Shown: positions 34,062 through 42,659 of the stretch, piece after piece | Position numbering within the stretch: the first letter of the stretch is position 1 | Layout of the letters: each line of letters begins with the position of its first letter | Assembly: GCA_947500525.1 (NCBI GenBank) | Contig: CANMSH010000001.1 | Coordinates: 248,001-312,000 of the forward strand | Reading direction: 5' to 3' | From: an uncultured Flavobacteriaceae bacterium | Lineage (GTDB): Bacteria > Bacteroidota > Bacteroidia > Flavobacteriales > Flavobacteriaceae | Length of the DNA stretch: 64,000 bases | The notes under the pieces: generated by a model | The model's database searches: none | What the model saw: the letters and a program-made list of their open reading frames with translations, nothing else | What the model was told of the DNA's origin: nothing | Made by a program: the position numbers and the translations under genes

Positions 34062-35738
34062 TTATCCTAACCCTAAAGGACTAAATACCGCCCATAAAGT
34101 AAGTACGAGCAAAATAAGTATAATAGTTAAAATTGTGTCTTTAGAAAATTTAAATGTTGATTTTCTTGTTGACTTCTGAAATGTAACCAATTCTAATTGC
34201 TCTTCGGGTTGCGGTGCTCCCATTTTACTAACGATCATGAGAATGCTTGCGCATAGAATGAATAAGAATAATGCAAAATGCAAAAAATTGATCCCTAAAA
34301 ACATCCCTAGTAAAGACGATTCTTCAACAACAATACTTCCTTCATTATTAAGAAATTCAAAAACCAATCTAAAAATACCTAAAACAAAACCCATCCATAA
34401 AGCTACGATAGCGCCTTTTGCATTGATCCATTTGTAAAAAAGTCCGAATAAAAATACTGCTGCAATTGGTGGAGAAATATAAGCTTGAACACTTTGTAGG
34501 TAATGAAAAATTCCACCTTTCATCAAAGACTTCATAAACGGTATCCACCCTAAACTTGCAATCACTAAAATTACAGTTGCCATTTGACCAAAACGTACCA
34601 AATCTTTTTGTGTGGCTTTTGGTCTATATTCTTTATAAAAATCTATAGTTAAAAGTGTTGAACTCGAATTGAAAGCCGAAGAAAGCGAACTCATTAATGC
34701 GGCTAATAATCCGGCAATGGCCAACCCCTTTAGGCCCATTGGTAAAAATTCATTTATCATTGCTGGTAATGCTTGATCTGCATTTTCCATAGAGAAACTA
34801 ATAGCCCCTTTTTGTAATAATGCATAGGCGATAACACCTGGAATAAAAAATATAAATACGGGTAATAATTTTAAATAGCCCGCAAACAGCGCTCCTTTTC
34901 TTGCATTATTTACATCTTTAGCAGACAATGTTCGCTGTACTATATATTGATCTGTACACCAATACCAAACTCCTAAAATTGGAGCTCCAAATAGCATTCC
35001 CGTCCAAGGATATTCCGTGTCTTCCATTGGACGCCAAAGGTTAAAGAATTTTTCTACGGGTGGATTTTCTGGTTGTTTCGATGCCTCAGCAATAATTGCT
35101 ATCATCTCATCCCATCCGCCCAAAGCATATAAGCCAAATAAAGTCACTGTTATGGTTCCTATTAATAATACAAATGCCTGCACCATATCAGTATAAATTA
35201 CAGCTTTTAGACCTCCTAAAACAGTATAAAATCCAGTGGCAATAACGGTAACAATAGCTCCCGTCCAAAACGGAACACCAATAGTTTCAAACACCAATGC
35301 TCCTGCAAAAATTATGAGAGATATTTTAGTAATTACATAGGCCAATACAGAAATCACTGAAAGATAATTTCGACAAGCCTTTGAATATCGTTTTTCTAAA
35401 AATTCGGGCATTGTATAAACACCTGTTCTTAGATAGAAAGGCACGAACACCCAACCCAGTAAGATCAAAACTAAGGCAGCGATAATCTCGAAATTTGCCA
35501 TTGGCATATTACCCCTCGCTCCTGCTCCAGAAACTCCTAATATAATTTCAGAACCAATATTAGAGGCAAATAAGGAAGCGCCCACTACTAGCCATCCAGA
35601 ATTTTTCCCGGCAAGAAAATAATCGACCGCGCCTTTACTTTTTGTTTTGCTCTTAGACGCCCATTGAGCAATCCATAAAATAATACCAAAATAAATAATA
35701 ATAATAGCGAGGTCCCAGAAGTGTAAGGTTGTCATCAT
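34062..35738 (-). CDS. Sodium/solute symporter (SSS family)
   Basis: 558 residues with about 13-14 membrane helices. DYFLAGKNSGWLVVGASLFASNIGSE is the canonical SSS first-helix region of SGLT-type sugar transporters, and TMPEFLEKRYSKACRNYLS, GGLKAVIYTDMVQ and LMSSLSSAFNSSSTLLTIDFY are further family blocks. It probably imports a sugar or sugar-like compound with Na+. It is the second gene of the operon, 33 bp after the PhyH gene. Confidence 0.93.
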   Translation of the reverse strand: MMTTLHFWDLAIIIIYFGIILWIAQWASKSKTKSKGAVDYFLAGKNSGWLVVGASLFASNIGSEIILGVSGAGARGNMPMANFEIIAALVLILLGWVFVPFYLRTGVYTMPEFLEKRYSKACRNYLSVISVLAYVITKISLIIFAGALVFETIGVPFWTGAIVTVIATGFYTVLGGLKAVIYTDMVQAFVLLIGTITVTLFGLYALGGWDEMIAIIAEASKQPENPPVEKFFNLWRPMEDTEYPWTGMLFGAPILGVWYWCTDQYIVQRTLSAKDVNNARKGALFAGYLKLLPVFIFFIPGVIAYALLQKGAISFSMENADQALPAMINEFLPMGLKGLAIAGLLAALMSSLSSAFNSSSTLLTIDFYKEYRPKATQKDLVRFGQMATVILVIASLGWIPFMKSLMKGGIFHYLQSVQAYISPPIAAVFLFGLFYKWINAKGAIVALWMGFVLGIFRLVFEFLNNEGSIVVEESSLLGMFLGINFLHFALFLFILCASILMIVSKMGAPQPEEQLELVTFQKSTRKSTFKFSKDTILTIILILLVLTLWAVFSPLGLG

Positions 35739-35771
35739 AGATTGAACGGTTGATTTAAAATACTATATTCA

Positions 35772-36755
35772 TTACCACTTTTTTAGACCTAATAATTTTT
35801 CTCCTAGTTCTGTTAAATCAGCACGTCCATATTTTGTTTGTTCCCATTTTCTGGGATCTCCTGGAAATGCGTATCCTTCTGGAGCAATTCTATTTTTCCA
35901 AGAATTAACGCGCCATTCGCGCATTTCTTTGTTATCCTCTTCTGCAGGCATCATCGATATATATTGAGCAATGCGCACTTTATCTTTAGAAAGATTCTTT
36001 CGTATTCCGTGTGGCTCAGTGCTATTGAAGATAAGTAGATCCCCTGCTTCCATGGTTACTTTTACAATTTTGTCTTCTAAGTCTGTTACATCTGGTAAAA
36101 ACCTGTCACGGTCTTTGGGTTGTCCAAGTTTCCAAGTATTATAATTTCTATATAGCCATGGAATACATTGAAAGCCTCCCATTTGTTCATCTAATTGATC
36201 TGCCAACGCCAATACACCTTGCACATTTTGAGGTTTTGTTTCAGGATCATAATCCCAATGTATAAAACCCTTGGTACTTTGGCCTTCTTGAATAGGAAAA
36301 TTCAAATTTGCACGATCTATTGTTACCCATAATTTCTCTGTTCCCCATACATCAACAAAGGCATCATAAACTTTTTGTACCTGTCTATTATTCCACAAAT
36401 GTTGATTATTATATACCTCAACCATTCCTGTACCTGCCAATTCTTTCATTTGCATTTCTGCTCTTGGAGGTGCATACCAAGTTTCAGGGTCATTAGGATC
36501 TTTCTCATCAAATTCCCAAATAAAATCTGCTGTTGCTTTTGCCTGCTCTTTAGGAACGGCGTTTTTGATTACAATATATCCATTATGTTTCCAAAAAGCC
36601 CAATCCTCTTCACTCAATACCCTTAACGGTTTTCCATTAGATCGATCATTTAACTTGATACTACTTGATGTTGCTGTAGAAGGGTTTCCAGGGATATCTT
36701 CATGCGCTGTGTTTGCCATCTTTATTGGCGCCATAGTTTGCTTTTGATCTTTCAT
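35772..36755 (-). CDS. Phytanoyl-CoA dioxygenase (PhyH) family protein
   Basis: 327 residues, Fe(II)/2-oxoglutarate-dependent. The iron triad is visible as H166-W-D168 (GFIHWDYDPETKP) and H249 (STEPHGIRKNLS), with a downstream arginine expected to bind 2-oxoglutarate. It should hydroxylate a small molecule in the cytoplasm, the substrate being unknown. It is the first gene of the operon that continues with SSS, SDR and Dabb genes. Its promoter lies opposite the AraC regulator. Confidence 0.9.
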   Translation of the reverse strand: MKDQKQTMAPIKMANTAHEDIPGNPSTATSSSIKLNDRSNGKPLRVLSEEDWAFWKHNGYIVIKNAVPKEQAKATADFIWEFDEKDPNDPETWYAPPRAEMQMKELAGTGMVEVYNNQHLWNNRQVQKVYDAFVDVWGTEKLWVTIDRANLNFPIQEGQSTKGFIHWDYDPETKPQNVQGVLALADQLDEQMGGFQCIPWLYRNYNTWKLGQPKDRDRFLPDVTDLEDKIVKVTMEAGDLLIFNSTEPHGIRKNLSKDKVRIAQYISMMPAEEDNKEMREWRVNSWKNRIAPEGYAFPGDPRKWEQTKYGRADLTELGEKLLGLKKW

Positions 36756-36776
36756 AATTTCTAAAATTTGATACTA

Positions 36777-36784
36777 CAAATATA
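36777..36784 (-). promoter_or_regulatory. Promoter -7 box of the PhyH operon
   Basis: The - strand TATATTTG fits TANNTTTG, 21 bp before the PhyH ATG. No TTG lies at the -33 position, which suggests that an activator is required. Confidence 0.6.
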
Positions 36785-36811
36785 GAAGCACATAAAGATA
36801 CTTTTCCACCT

Positions 36812-36842
36812 TAATATTGATCATAATTTGAATAATATTGAT
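36812..36842. promoter_or_regulatory. Direct-repeat operator between PhyH operon and AraC gene
   Basis: TAATATTGAT occurs twice (36812-36821 and 36833-36842) as a direct repeat 21 bp apart, two helical turns. This matches how AraC-family dimers bind two tandem half-sites. The repeats start 28 bp upstream of the PhyH -7 box, the usual place for an activator site. Confidence 0.6.
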
Positions 36843-36892
36843 ATTTTAAACGAAAAAGGATCATTATCATAATAATTTAGTTAAATTTAAGA

Positions 36893-37747
36893 ATGAAAGT
36901 TCAATTAGAATCTATAGATCAAGACAGTAAAAGTCCGTTTCGATTGTTACACAATCCTAACTTAAGCGCTTTATTCTATTGGCACTTTCATCCAGAATAT
37001 GAATTGGTATATATAGAAGGAGCAAGTGCCACACGCCATGTGGGCAATCATATTTCAAATTTTGAACAAAGTGACTTGGTTTTTATCGGTTCGAATATTC
37101 CACATCTCAACTTTGACTACGGAGTGAAAACTGCTTATAAAAAAGATGTACTTCATATCAAACCTTCTTTTAAAAAGAATGTGTTGCACGAAACTCCTGC
37201 ATTTTTAAAGATTACTCAATTATTTGAAAAGTCGCAATATGGATTGGCCTTTTTTGGCGAAACAAAAAAAGTCGTTGGTAAGCGATTGATGCAGCTTCAT
37301 ACCTTAACGCCTTTTGATCGCTATATAGAAATACTGGCTATTTTAAAGTTGTTGGCCGAAAGCGATGACTATGAGTTACTGCATGAGCAACCTTTTATCA
37401 ATACGTACAATACCAAAGAACAGCAACGTATTAGACAATTATATGCCTTTATTGATGAGCACTATACGCGTAAAATCAATCTTGATGAAGTTGCATCATT
37501 ATGCAATCTTAGCAAGCCTGCTTTTTGCAGATACTTTAAAAAGAACACTGGCAACACTTTTATAGGGTTTTTAAATGAATATAGAATTAGTCAAGCGAAA
37601 CGTTTGTTACTCATGGGTATGAATGTAAGTGAAACGTGCTATGCTTGTGGGTTTGACAGTCTTTCTTACTTTAATAGAACATTTAAAAGTATTGCTGGTG
37701 AAAACCCAAGCGCGTTTAAAAGAAACAATAGTTCTTCGAAACAATAA
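36893..37747 (+). CDS. AraC-family transcriptional regulator of the PhyH operon
   Basis: 284 residues. An N-terminal cupin (about 1-150, with FHPEYELVYIEGASATRHVG and DLVFIGSNIPHLNF) would bind a ligand. The C-terminal double HTH (about 180-280) has LDEVASLCNLSKPAFCRYFKKNTG and the conserved VSETCYACGFDSLSYFNRTFKSIAGENPSAFK. It is divergent from the dioxygenase operon over a 137-bp gap that holds a direct-repeat operator, so it is the likely activator. Confidence 0.92.
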   Translation: MKVQLESIDQDSKSPFRLLHNPNLSALFYWHFHPEYELVYIEGASATRHVGNHISNFEQSDLVFIGSNIPHLNFDYGVKTAYKKDVLHIKPSFKKNVLHETPAFLKITQLFEKSQYGLAFFGETKKVVGKRLMQLHTLTPFDRYIEILAILKLLAESDDYELLHEQPFINTYNTKEQQRIRQLYAFIDEHYTRKINLDEVASLCNLSKPAFCRYFKKNTGNTFIGFLNEYRISQAKRLLLMGMNVSETCYACGFDSLSYFNRTFKSIAGENPSAFKRNNSSSKQ

Positions 37748-37829
37748 GAAGCAATTATTTATTACCTTGTCTTTTATTGGTAATACCTTCTAAAAAAATA
37801 TGTTACCAGATAAAGTCTATACTATTGTT

Positions 37830-38309
37830 ATGAGAATATTTATATACTTAAGCATATTGTTGTTTGTTGGATTAAATACTGTGAATGCTCAAAAAGTACT
37901 TTCTAAAAAAGAAATCAGAAAAAAAAAGAAAATAGAGCAACTCGAAACCTACATAAATAAACCTAAATTTAGATTTGGCTCATCTTACATAACATCGTCA
38001 ACTGGCAAAAGAATGGGGTCGCGAGGAGGTCTATTCGATATTAATGGTAACTCAATAACGTTTTTAGAATTTTTAGTTCCAGACATCAATGATAATGTTG
38101 AAATTTTAACATTGGATGTTAAATTAGAAAGTTATACAACAATCGGTTCTTTGAAAGAAGGTAACTTAAAAGTTTTCTTTTCAACTATTATTAAGAATAA
38201 AAAATGGACATTCAAATTAGCGGTACAAAAATCTGGTCGTGCAACGCTGCAAATTGATGGTATCTACGGTATCATTCTTAAGTATGATGGTCGAATATCT
38301 TCTTTCTAA
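37830..38309 (+). CDS. DUF4251-like secreted protein
   Basis: 159 residues from the ATG at 37830. An ATG 30 bp upstream is possible, but the downstream one begins a clean signal peptide ending TVNAQ. The mature protein starts with a highly basic helix (KKEIRKKKKIEQLE) and then beta strands. WTFKLAVQKSGRATLQIDG followed by ILKYDGRISSF resembles the end of DUF4251 proteins. The family call is tentative and the function unknown. Confidence 0.6.
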   Translation: MRIFIYLSILLFVGLNTVNAQKVLSKKEIRKKKKIEQLETYINKPKFRFGSSYITSSTGKRMGSRGGLFDINGNSITFLEFLVPDINDNVEILTLDVKLESYTTIGSLKEGNLKVFFSTIIKNKKWTFKLAVQKSGRATLQIDGIYGIILKYDGRISSF

Positions 38310-38320
38310 ATAGTAGGTAA

Positions 38321-38452
38321 ACAAAATCAATAATTCGAGTTGGAAAAGGATTCGGATTTGAGATTTTGGAGTTTTGCAACCATGAATTAGTCAAACCATT
38401 AAATTGGTTGGAAAGAATTAATTTAAAACCAGCGCCCGACCGTTGGCAGTAA
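38321..38452 (+). pseudogene. Orphan C-terminal coding remnant
   Basis: An open frame of 43 codons with no usable start ends in EFCNHELVKPLNWLERINLKPAPDRWQ-stop in three contiguous pieces of sensible amino-acid usage. It reads like the tail of a larger protein whose front part was lost. The stop codon falls right where a structured intergenic repeat begins. I do not recognise the parent protein. It occupies the first part of the 415-bp gap 38310-38724. Confidence 0.4.
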
Positions 38453-38665
38453 TTAGACTAGAGTAAATTTAAAAACTGAAATATGACAATTATATCAAAT
38501 TTTTCAGAATTACAGAGCTCCTGAAATAACCATAATTTTTGATTACATTAGTTGTCCAAACAAAGAAGACGAGCAATATTTATTTATAAACTTCTTCTCA
38601 CTTCTTATAACCTTATTTCTTAAGTAACTAACCGTATAAAACGTTGTAAAACATTTCGAGATAAA
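38436..38665 (+). repeat. Structured intergenic repeat, copy F (diverged)
   Basis: It begins with a CGTTGGCAGTAATTAG word comparable to the CAACAAGGGCTATAATTGC start of copy C, and ends with TAACTAACCGTATAAAACGTT, matching CAACTAACC...GATAAAACGTTT of copy A. The middle is diverged. It separates the orphan coding tail from the thioredoxin-like gene. Confidence 0.4.
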
Positions 38666-38724
38666 ATTTTGCAACAAAAGAAAATGAATATCGTCTTTAG
38701 AAAATAAAATAATGACTAAATACA

Positions 38725-39837
38725 ATGAGAGAAAAATTTATTTTAATTTTATTATTAGTTTTTGCCTCTATTTCTTGTAAAACTGAGACGAAGAAAAAAG
38801 AGAGAAATAAAGAGTCCTTTACTCTTAATGCAACTCTAACGAACATACCTGATAGCACATTGTTTTTTCTTAAAAATGCCAGCAAAAATATAACTATCGA
38901 TAGTGCTTATGTAATCAATAGTAAATTATCTCTAAATGGTCAATTATACCAAAAGAATCTTCCCGAAAACTTAACACTTCTTTCAATTAGTCCAGAATTT
39001 ATCTACACCAAACTTTTTGTTAAAAACGGTGAACACGTCACATTTAACGCAGATAAAAAAGATTTTCCTTGGAATATAGACGCTTCGGGTTCTGATTATC
39101 ATGACACTGAAGAAAAATTTAATCAAATAGAATATCAAGAACAAGAAATTATAAAAAAGATAAACTTAAAATATGGTTCCGAAAAAGAAGCATTGATAAA
39201 GAAAATTACCGAATTAAAAGATTCAATTAGTGATATGAGGCTAGCATTAATAAAAAAAGAAATTAATAGTTATTCGGGTTTAAAGAATTTTAATTACGAT
39301 AAAGATAAATTCTCTGAAGAAGAATTAAAAACCATGTATAGCCAGTTAGATGAAAGTTTAAAAGAAACTCCTACAGGAAAATCAATAAAACTCCTATCTC
39401 AATATCCAAAACTAGAAATAGGTGATACCTATTACGATTATAGTGCACTTAATACTAATGGAAACACGATGGCACTGTCTCAAATTAAAAACAAATACAT
39501 TCTTTTACATTTTTCGTCTATCGGTTGTCCTTATAATAAAGCATCATTTCCGAAATTAAAAGAAATGTATGCTAAGAATAGAGATAAATTAGAAATTGTT
39601 TCAATATCAATGGACAGAGATAAAGAAGATTGGCAAAATCATATTAAGAGAGACTCTATTCCTTGGCCATATCTATGGGATGGTAAAGGAAATTTTAATG
39701 ATGCTAATATAAAATACAGGAAAGATGGTACTCCTAACTATGTTTTATTATCTCCTGATAAAAAAATACTTGAAAGTTGGTTTGGTTATGGGCAAGGAAT
39801 TTTTAAAGACAAATTTGGTGATTATTTTAAGTTTTAA
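38725..39837 (+). CDS. TlpA-like thioredoxin-fold lipoprotein with DUF4369-like N-terminus
   Basis: 370 residues. The lipobox SISC (C18) anchors it outside the cytoplasm. The N-terminal half (33-120) resembles DUF4369, a helical spacer with charged repeats covers 125-220, and the C-terminal part is an AhpC/TSA or TlpA-type thioredoxin fold (about 233-370). The expected redox motif CxxC is replaced by CPYN (C268-N271), leaving one cysteine, so a classical disulfide reductase role is doubtful. It lies alone between two intergenic repeats. Confidence 0.8.
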   Translation: MREKFILILLLVFASISCKTETKKKERNKESFTLNATLTNIPDSTLFFLKNASKNITIDSAYVINSKLSLNGQLYQKNLPENLTLLSISPEFIYTKLFVKNGEHVTFNADKKDFPWNIDASGSDYHDTEEKFNQIEYQEQEIIKKINLKYGSEKEALIKKITELKDSISDMRLALIKKEINSYSGLKNFNYDKDKFSEEELKTMYSQLDESLKETPTGKSIKLLSQYPKLEIGDTYYDYSALNTNGNTMALSQIKNKYILLHFSSIGCPYNKASFPKLKEMYAKNRDKLEIVSISMDRDKEDWQNHIKRDSIPWPYLWDGKGNFNDANIKYRKDGTPNYVLLSPDKKILESWFGYGQGIFKDKFGDYFKF

Positions 39838-39840
39838 TAA

Positions 39841-40021
39841 AAACTACGTATCACGACGTGTATAATTAATTGCTAATAGTAAATAAAGAGTGTCTCGGAC
39901 ATCCTAACGGATTTCCTTACCCTTACACTTTTTGTTATCTTAGTTGCTTACGCAACTAACCATAGCCCAACCGTGATAAAACGTTTCACAGAAACATCTA
40001 GTTAATTTTTAAAACTGAATT
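39841..40021 (+). repeat. Structured intergenic repeat, copy A
   Basis: It begins CACGACGTGTATAATTAATTGCT, similar in order to copy B (CATCGTGTGTAATTAATTAGCT). It contains the stem-loop GGACATCC-TAAC-GGATTTCC (39897-39916) also found in copy B, then CTTAGTTGCTTACGCAACTAACC shared with copies E and F. It fills the gap between two unrelated genes. Confidence 0.6.
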
Positions 40022-40070
40022 AGTGTAACAAATACTATAGCTAATGGTCTTTTCATTAAAATTAACCAAT

Positions 40071-41546
40071 ATGAAAAAAATACTATCTGTTACAACCTTT
40101 ATTATATTCTTTTGTAGCTGTAAAAAAGAAGAAAAACAAACGCTTTCGCCTGAAGTTCTTGAAATAAAAAACGCCATACTGAAACAAAAAGAGCTATTTG
40201 ATGCACCTGGTATAGCGTTTGGTATGATTAAAAACGACACTATTATTTATGCCGATGCACATGGTGTTAGAAGTCGAGATACCAAAGAACCCTTGACCAC
40301 CAGTTCTTTATTTCATATGGCATCTGTTTCTAAACCTTTTGTGGCGACTGCCATTGTTCAATTAATGGAACAAGGAAAAATTGATTTAGATGAAAAGCTA
40401 ACCTATTATTTACCATATTTTACTATGGCAGACGAGCGTTATAAAGATATTACCATTAAACATATGCTGACACATACCTCTGGAATCCCAGATATAGATA
40501 ACTATGAATGGGATAAACCACAATACGATGATGGGGCAGCTGAACGTTATGTTAGAAGTCAGAAAGTCGTTAAACTTGATTTCGCCCCAGGTGATCGATA
40601 TAGTTACAGTAATCCTGCATTTGATATTCTATGCGATGTTATTTCAAAGACTTCAGGAATAACTTTTGAAGAATATATGAAAAAGAACATTTTTGAACCT
40701 ATCGGTATGAAGAACAGTACTTTCTTTAAACCTGAGGTGCCAGAAAGTTTAGCAACACAACCCCATGTGTTAGGCGATAGCCTTCAAATAGTAGTTAGTA
40801 AAATTTATCCTTACAATAGAAGGCATGCAGGAAGTTCTACTTTGCATTCTAACGTTGAAGATATGTTACTTTGGGCGAGAGTCTATTTAAACAAAGGGAG
40901 CATAAATGGCAAACAAATTTACAGCAAGGAGTCTTACAAATTATTAACAAGTGTTCATTCACCAGAAGACCAAAGAAAAGTATGTTTAAGTTGGTTTTTG
41001 GGTAAAATAAATAATTCAGAAATATATAACCATTCAGGAGGTGACGAAGGCTATGCAACTTTTTTTGGTTTTATGCCAGAGTATAAATCTGCGGTTGTAA
41101 TGATGACGAATACAGATAAATTTCGGGCCACAAGCAATGCTGCGAGCATATTAAAGAATTCCATATTTAATGACACTATTCGACCAAAAGCACCTATTCA
41201 CTATAAACTCAAAGACCATATTCTTAAAAGTGGAATTGAAAAAGTGAGAGAAATCTATTATGCAGAAAAACAAAAAACACCGCAGAATTACACTTTCAAA
41301 GGTGGAAATATAGACAATCTTGGTTATTGGTTGATTGATAGGGGGCATTTGAAAAAAGCTTTGGATGTATTTATGTTTAATATAAAATTAGAACCTAAAC
41401 ATGCAGGATGGGTTGATAGCGTAGGTGATGTTTATAAAGAAATGGATAGTATTGATTTGGCAATAAAGTGGTACAAAAAAGCACTTGAAATGAACCCTGA
41501 TCAGGAGTTTTCTCAAAAGAAGCTAAATGAATTGCTTGGAATATGA
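40071..41546 (+). CDS. Serine hydrolase (beta-lactamase/DD-peptidase class C-like) with C-terminal TPR-like extension
   Basis: 491 residues from the ATG at 40071, chosen because it starts the signal peptide and lipobox (FFCSC). The hydrolase domain has SVSK (S85-K88), YSN (179-181) and HSGG in YNHSGGDEGY, the three motifs of class C beta-lactamase-like enzymes. After about residue 400 come helices with LDVFMFNIKLEPKHAGWVDSVGDVYKEMDSIDLAIKWYKKALEMNPDQE in pieces typical of TPR units. It is probably an esterase or peptidase rather than a true resistance enzyme. It lies alone between repeats A and B. Confidence 0.87.
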   Translation: MKKILSVTTFIIFFCSCKKEEKQTLSPEVLEIKNAILKQKELFDAPGIAFGMIKNDTIIYADAHGVRSRDTKEPLTTSSLFHMASVSKPFVATAIVQLMEQGKIDLDEKLTYYLPYFTMADERYKDITIKHMLTHTSGIPDIDNYEWDKPQYDDGAAERYVRSQKVVKLDFAPGDRYSYSNPAFDILCDVISKTSGITFEEYMKKNIFEPIGMKNSTFFKPEVPESLATQPHVLGDSLQIVVSKIYPYNRRHAGSSTLHSNVEDMLLWARVYLNKGSINGKQIYSKESYKLLTSVHSPEDQRKVCLSWFLGKINNSEIYNHSGGDEGYATFFGFMPEYKSAVVMMTNTDKFRATSNAASILKNSIFNDTIRPKAPIHYKLKDHILKSGIEKVREIYYAEKQKTPQNYTFKGGNIDNLGYWLIDRGHLKKALDVFMFNIKLEPKHAGWVDSVGDVYKEMDSIDLAIKWYKKALEMNPDQEFSQKKLNELLGI

Positions 41547-41565
41547 TTTTATGAATAGAAAAAAA

Positions 41566-41895
41566 CGCACTACAACATCGTGTGTAATTAATTAGCTTCG
41601 CTGATCGTTATCTCAAGTTCGCATTTTACCATGGTATTTTTTACATGCCAGGAAAACATCTCTTTGTTTCAATGGTTACTACTAGATTTCATCGCAGGAA
41701 TTGCTAACGCCAGTTCGCGTTGCTCGTATCACTTAAATTAATTAACTTGTCAATACGTTAGAAAATCCTAACGGATTTCGAGTAACAACAAGGAAAATAT
41801 AGAGATTTTTATTCAACATTTTACAAAAATGTTGTAAATAAAAAGGAGTTTAGGAAAATAATCAACGAAATTAAATCATACACAAACCGTTAACA
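41566..41895 (+). repeat. Structured intergenic repeat, copy B
   Basis: The 361-bp gap 41547-41907 holds this element and no gene. The core 41711-41789 aligns with copy C (42 of the first 50 positions match by eye). It includes CACTTaAATTAATTAACTTG, the stem-loop GAAAATCC-TAAC-GGATTTC (41761-41779), and a 19-bp identical word at 41804-41822. A second hairpin CAACATTT/AAATGTTG follows at 41814-41834. The end is ACCGTTAACAAGC just before the next ATG. Confidence 0.75.
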
Positions 41896-41907
41896 AGCAG
41901 TTAATCA

Positions 41908-42297
41908 ATGAAAATTAGATACACAAAGAAAAGACTAAAATCGAATCTAATCTTTGGGTTTATTTGGTTTTTTCTAGGATTGACGCTGCTAATACTTAAC
42001 GAATTTAGCAGTAGGTTAGACTATTTTTGGATAATCTTGGCAATAATATATTTTGGAGTCTATTCTTACGAGTATTTCAATCAATATTTGACAATTGAAA
42101 ACGGAACAATAAAAGTCAATAACCCATTTGGTAAAAAAATAAATCTGGTCGAAATTAAACAGATTAAAAAATTCGCTGGAGATTATATTCTAAAAACAGA
42201 TAAAAAGAATTTGACCATCAATACACAAATAATTGAGCCGAATTCACTTGCTGAATTAAATGCAGAATTGGAAAAATTAAATGTAAAATGGAATTAA
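41908..42297 (+). CDS. Small membrane protein with PH-like cytoplasmic domain
   Basis: 129 residues. Two adjoining hydrophobic segments (about 14-30 and 38-55) form a hairpin. The C-terminal part (YLTIENGTIKVNNPFGKKINLVEIKQIKKF...) has the strand pattern of small bacterial PH-like (bPH) domains that follow a membrane hairpin. I cannot name a specific family or function. It sits between two intergenic repeats as a one-gene unit. Confidence 0.65.
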   Translation: MKIRYTKKRLKSNLIFGFIWFFLGLTLLILNEFSSRLDYFWIILAIIYFGVYSYEYFNQYLTIENGTIKVNNPFGKKINLVEIKQIKKFAGDYILKTDKKNLTINTQIIEPNSLAELNAELEKLNVKWN

Positions 42298-42299
42298 TA

Positions 42300-42497
42300 A
42301 CCGTTTGCCAACAAGGGCTATAATTGCTTCACCAGTTTGCATTGCCCGTGTCACTTGAATTAATTAACTTGCAAATACGTTGGAAAAATCACAACTGATT
42401 TTCCGGAACAACTATTAAAACAATAGTGATTTTTATTCAACATTTTTGAAAAAAACATTCCCCTAAGGTAGACTATACACGAACCCTTAACAACAAT
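42300..42497 (+). repeat. Structured intergenic repeat, copy C
   Basis: It has the start CCAACAAGGGCTATAATTGC, the core 42333-42412 matching copy B, the stem-loop GGAAAAATCA-CAAC-TGATTTTCC (42382-42404), the 19-bp word shared with copy B at 42428-42446, and an end around CCCTTAACAAC. The rest of the 362-bp gap (42498-42659) holds only a possible 39-codon frame. Confidence 0.75.
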
Positions 42498-42510
42498 TAT
42501 ATAGAAAAAC

Positions 42511-42630
42511 ATGCGTTCTAGATTTAACAATCAAGAAGACATATTAATGTTGTCGAATACAATCACATTAATAGGTATAGTAAATAATAGTAATTTATTA
42601 GATTTAAAATTACCCAAAAGGAAAAATTAA
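42511..42630 (+). CDS. Possible 39-residue open frame, doubtful
   Basis: ATG to TAA with a hydrophobic middle (TITLIGIVNNSNLLDLKL). It lies directly after repeat C and 30 bp before the next gene. No homologue comes to mind. It may be a remnant or chance frame in AT-rich DNA. Confidence 0.2.
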   Translation: MRSRFNNQEDILMLSNTITLIGIVNNSNLLDLKLPKRKN

Positions 42631-42659
42631 AATAATATCTCTTTAACTTTATTTATTGT

